A DNA stretch of 5,619 nt from Deltaproteobacteria bacterium. Lineage in GTDB: Bacteria > Myxococcota > Myxococcia > Myxococcales > 40CM-4-68-19. Location of the stretch: assembly GCA_005879095.1 (NCBI GenBank), contig VBLM01000380.1, forward strand, positions 1 through 5,619, given 5' to 3'. Made by a program: the position numbers and the translations under genes. Of the stretch, positions 4,764 through 5,619 are shown in pieces; positions within the stretch are counted from its first letter, which is position 1; every line of letters starts with the position of its first letter. The notes beneath the pieces are model-generated. The model had not been told where the DNA came from and made no database searches. It saw only the letters and a list, made by a program, of their open reading frames with translations.

Positions 4764-5619
4764 ATGATTCTCGTCGCGGTGCTGCTCGCCGCCGCTCCGC
4801 GCGTGGACCGGGTCGAAGTCGATCTCGGCGGCGTGCGGCAGACCAAGGCCAGCGCGGTGCGCCGCCTGATGAGCACCCATGACGGAGGCGCGCTGGACGA
4901 GGAGACGCTGCGCCGGGACGTGACCCGCCTGCGGGCGACCGGAATCCTCTACGACGTGGAGGAGCGGACCGAGCCTGGCGCGGAGGGCGCCCTCGTCACG
5001 ATGTCGCTCAAGGACCGCTGGACGCTGCTCCCGGTCTTCGGCCTGCGACGCGGCGGCGGGCGGACGGCGGCGCGCATCGGGCTCTCGGACCACAACGCGT
5101 TCGGCGAGTTGTTCTCCCTCTACGGCGAGGTGACCAGCAACGCCGACGTGCCGTTCGTGGGACATGGCCCCGCGGATCGGCTGGGCAGCTACGTCTATGC
5201 GCGCGTGCCGCGCGCCTTCGGCACCCGGCTGACCCCCGGCGTGTACTGGACCCGCGAGTACCTCGACTACGCGCGATTCGCGCCGGGCGGACAGCCAGTC
5301 TTCCTCTACGACCGCCAGCGGCACGAGCTGCGCTTCGACACCCGCTACGAGTTGACCGATCTCTTCTCGGCGAGCGCGGGGATCACGTTCACCCGCGATC
5401 GCTTCTCGCCCTCGCCGCTCTCGCCCAGCGCTGGCCAGCTTCCGGAGGCCGGGCAGGGGACCTGGCTGGTCCTCGGCGCGCAAGCAGGGATGGTGGAGGA
5501 GCAACTCTCCTTGCTGCGCGGCACGCAGGTGGAGCTCTCGGCGGCGCGCGCCGTCCGGGGGCTGCTCTGGTCGGATCTCAACGCGACCTCCTTCGCGCTC
5601 ACGGTCCGATCGTTCTGGG
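4764..5619 (+). CDS. Omp85/BamA-like outer membrane protein, POTRA plus beta-barrel (3' end outside window)
   Basis: The frame is open from ATG 4764 through the right edge: 285 codons with no stop. A short hydrophobic leader (ILVAVLLAAAP, residues 2-12) is followed by a POTRA-like domain at about 15-85: VDRVEVDLGG, then ALDEETLRRDVTRLRATGIL (43-62), YDVEERTEP and ALVTMSLKDRW. The LD...L..D..RL..TG pattern is typical of POTRA repeats in BamA, TamA and two-partner-secretion transporters. Next comes LLPVFGLRRGGG and GLSDHNAFGELFSLYGEV (106-123), the usual entry into the barrel, then long alternating strands rich in Tyr, Arg and Gly (SYVYARVPRAFGTRL, PGVYWTREYLDYARF, HELRFDTRYEL, SASAGITFTRDRF). 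Only one POTRA is present, fewer than the five of BamA, so it is probably an accessory Omp85 member rather than the essential assembly factor. The leader is unusually short and lacks N-terminal positive charges. A long open frame on the opposite strand is its shadow. Confidence 0.78.
   Translation, partial: MILVAVLLAAAPRVDRVEVDLGGVRQTKASAVRRLMSTHDGGALDEETLRRDVTRLRATGILYDVEERTEPGAEGALVTMSLKDRWTLLPVFGLRRGGGRTAARIGLSDHNAFGELFSLYGEVTSNADVPFVGHGPADRLGSYVYARVPRAFGTRLTPGVYWTREYLDYARFAPGGQPVFLYDRQRHELRFDTRYELTDLFSASAGITFTRDRFSPSPLSPSAGQLPEAGQGTWLVLGAQAGMVEEQLSLLRGTQVELSAARAVRGLLWSDLNATSFALTVRSFW

Noticed and set aside
4449..5504. 351-codon open frame on the - strand
   Set aside because: It is Arg/Ala/Glu/His-rich with no domain signs and is antisense to the Omp85-like gene, whose POTRA and barrel patterns are clear.

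Overview
This window is 5,619 bp of GC-rich bacterial DNA. Sampled 60-base blocks run from about 50-60% GC at the left edge to about 73% at the right. The best guess is a myxobacterium-like (Myxococcota / former Deltaproteobacteria) chromosome, or a close relative in a metagenome. The grounds are the composition, a tiny Cys-containing lipoprotein of a type I associate with that phylum, and a TANNNT box set as for a leaderless outer-membrane protein gene. This assignment is an inference. No tRNA, rRNA, CRISPR array, insertion sequence or phage gene was seen.

Left part (1-1001): the C-terminal end of a small protein of unknown function (+) meets tail to tail, with interlocked stop codons, a membrane-anchored protein of unknown function (-). 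Next comes a broken remnant of an SGNH-type hydrolase (+). It keeps only the C-terminal Asp-x-x-His block and may carry a frameshift. This part looks rearranged or accessory.

Middle part (1030-2413): a complete zinc-free MDR-family NAD(P)H-dependent oxidoreductase of the CurA / leukotriene B4 dehydrogenase type (+) is followed by a 76-aa predicted lipoprotein (+). A hairpin separates the lipoprotein gene from the converging genes to its right.

Right-middle part (2414-4369): three genes lie head to tail on the - strand. In transcription order they are a PAS sensor fused to a MerR/excisionase-type helix-turn-helix and a C-terminal half resembling a degenerate cobalamin-binding module, a VOC (glyoxalase-fold) protein, and a 112-aa helical protein with a basic tail. 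The last two are 16 bp apart and probably co-transcribed. The regulator may control them, but the sequence does not prove it.

Right part (4467-5619): a strongly translated-looking, disordered 80-aa hydrophilic protein (+) is followed by an Omp85/BamA-like outer membrane protein (+) with one POTRA-like domain leading straight into a beta-barrel. This gene runs off the right edge. Its reading frame is open from 4764 to the end of the window.

The most interesting items are the PAS-HTH-B12-like regulator, whose expected cobalamin ligand appears to be replaced, and the candidate leaderless promoter of the Omp85-like gene. No clearly new multi-gene system is visible.
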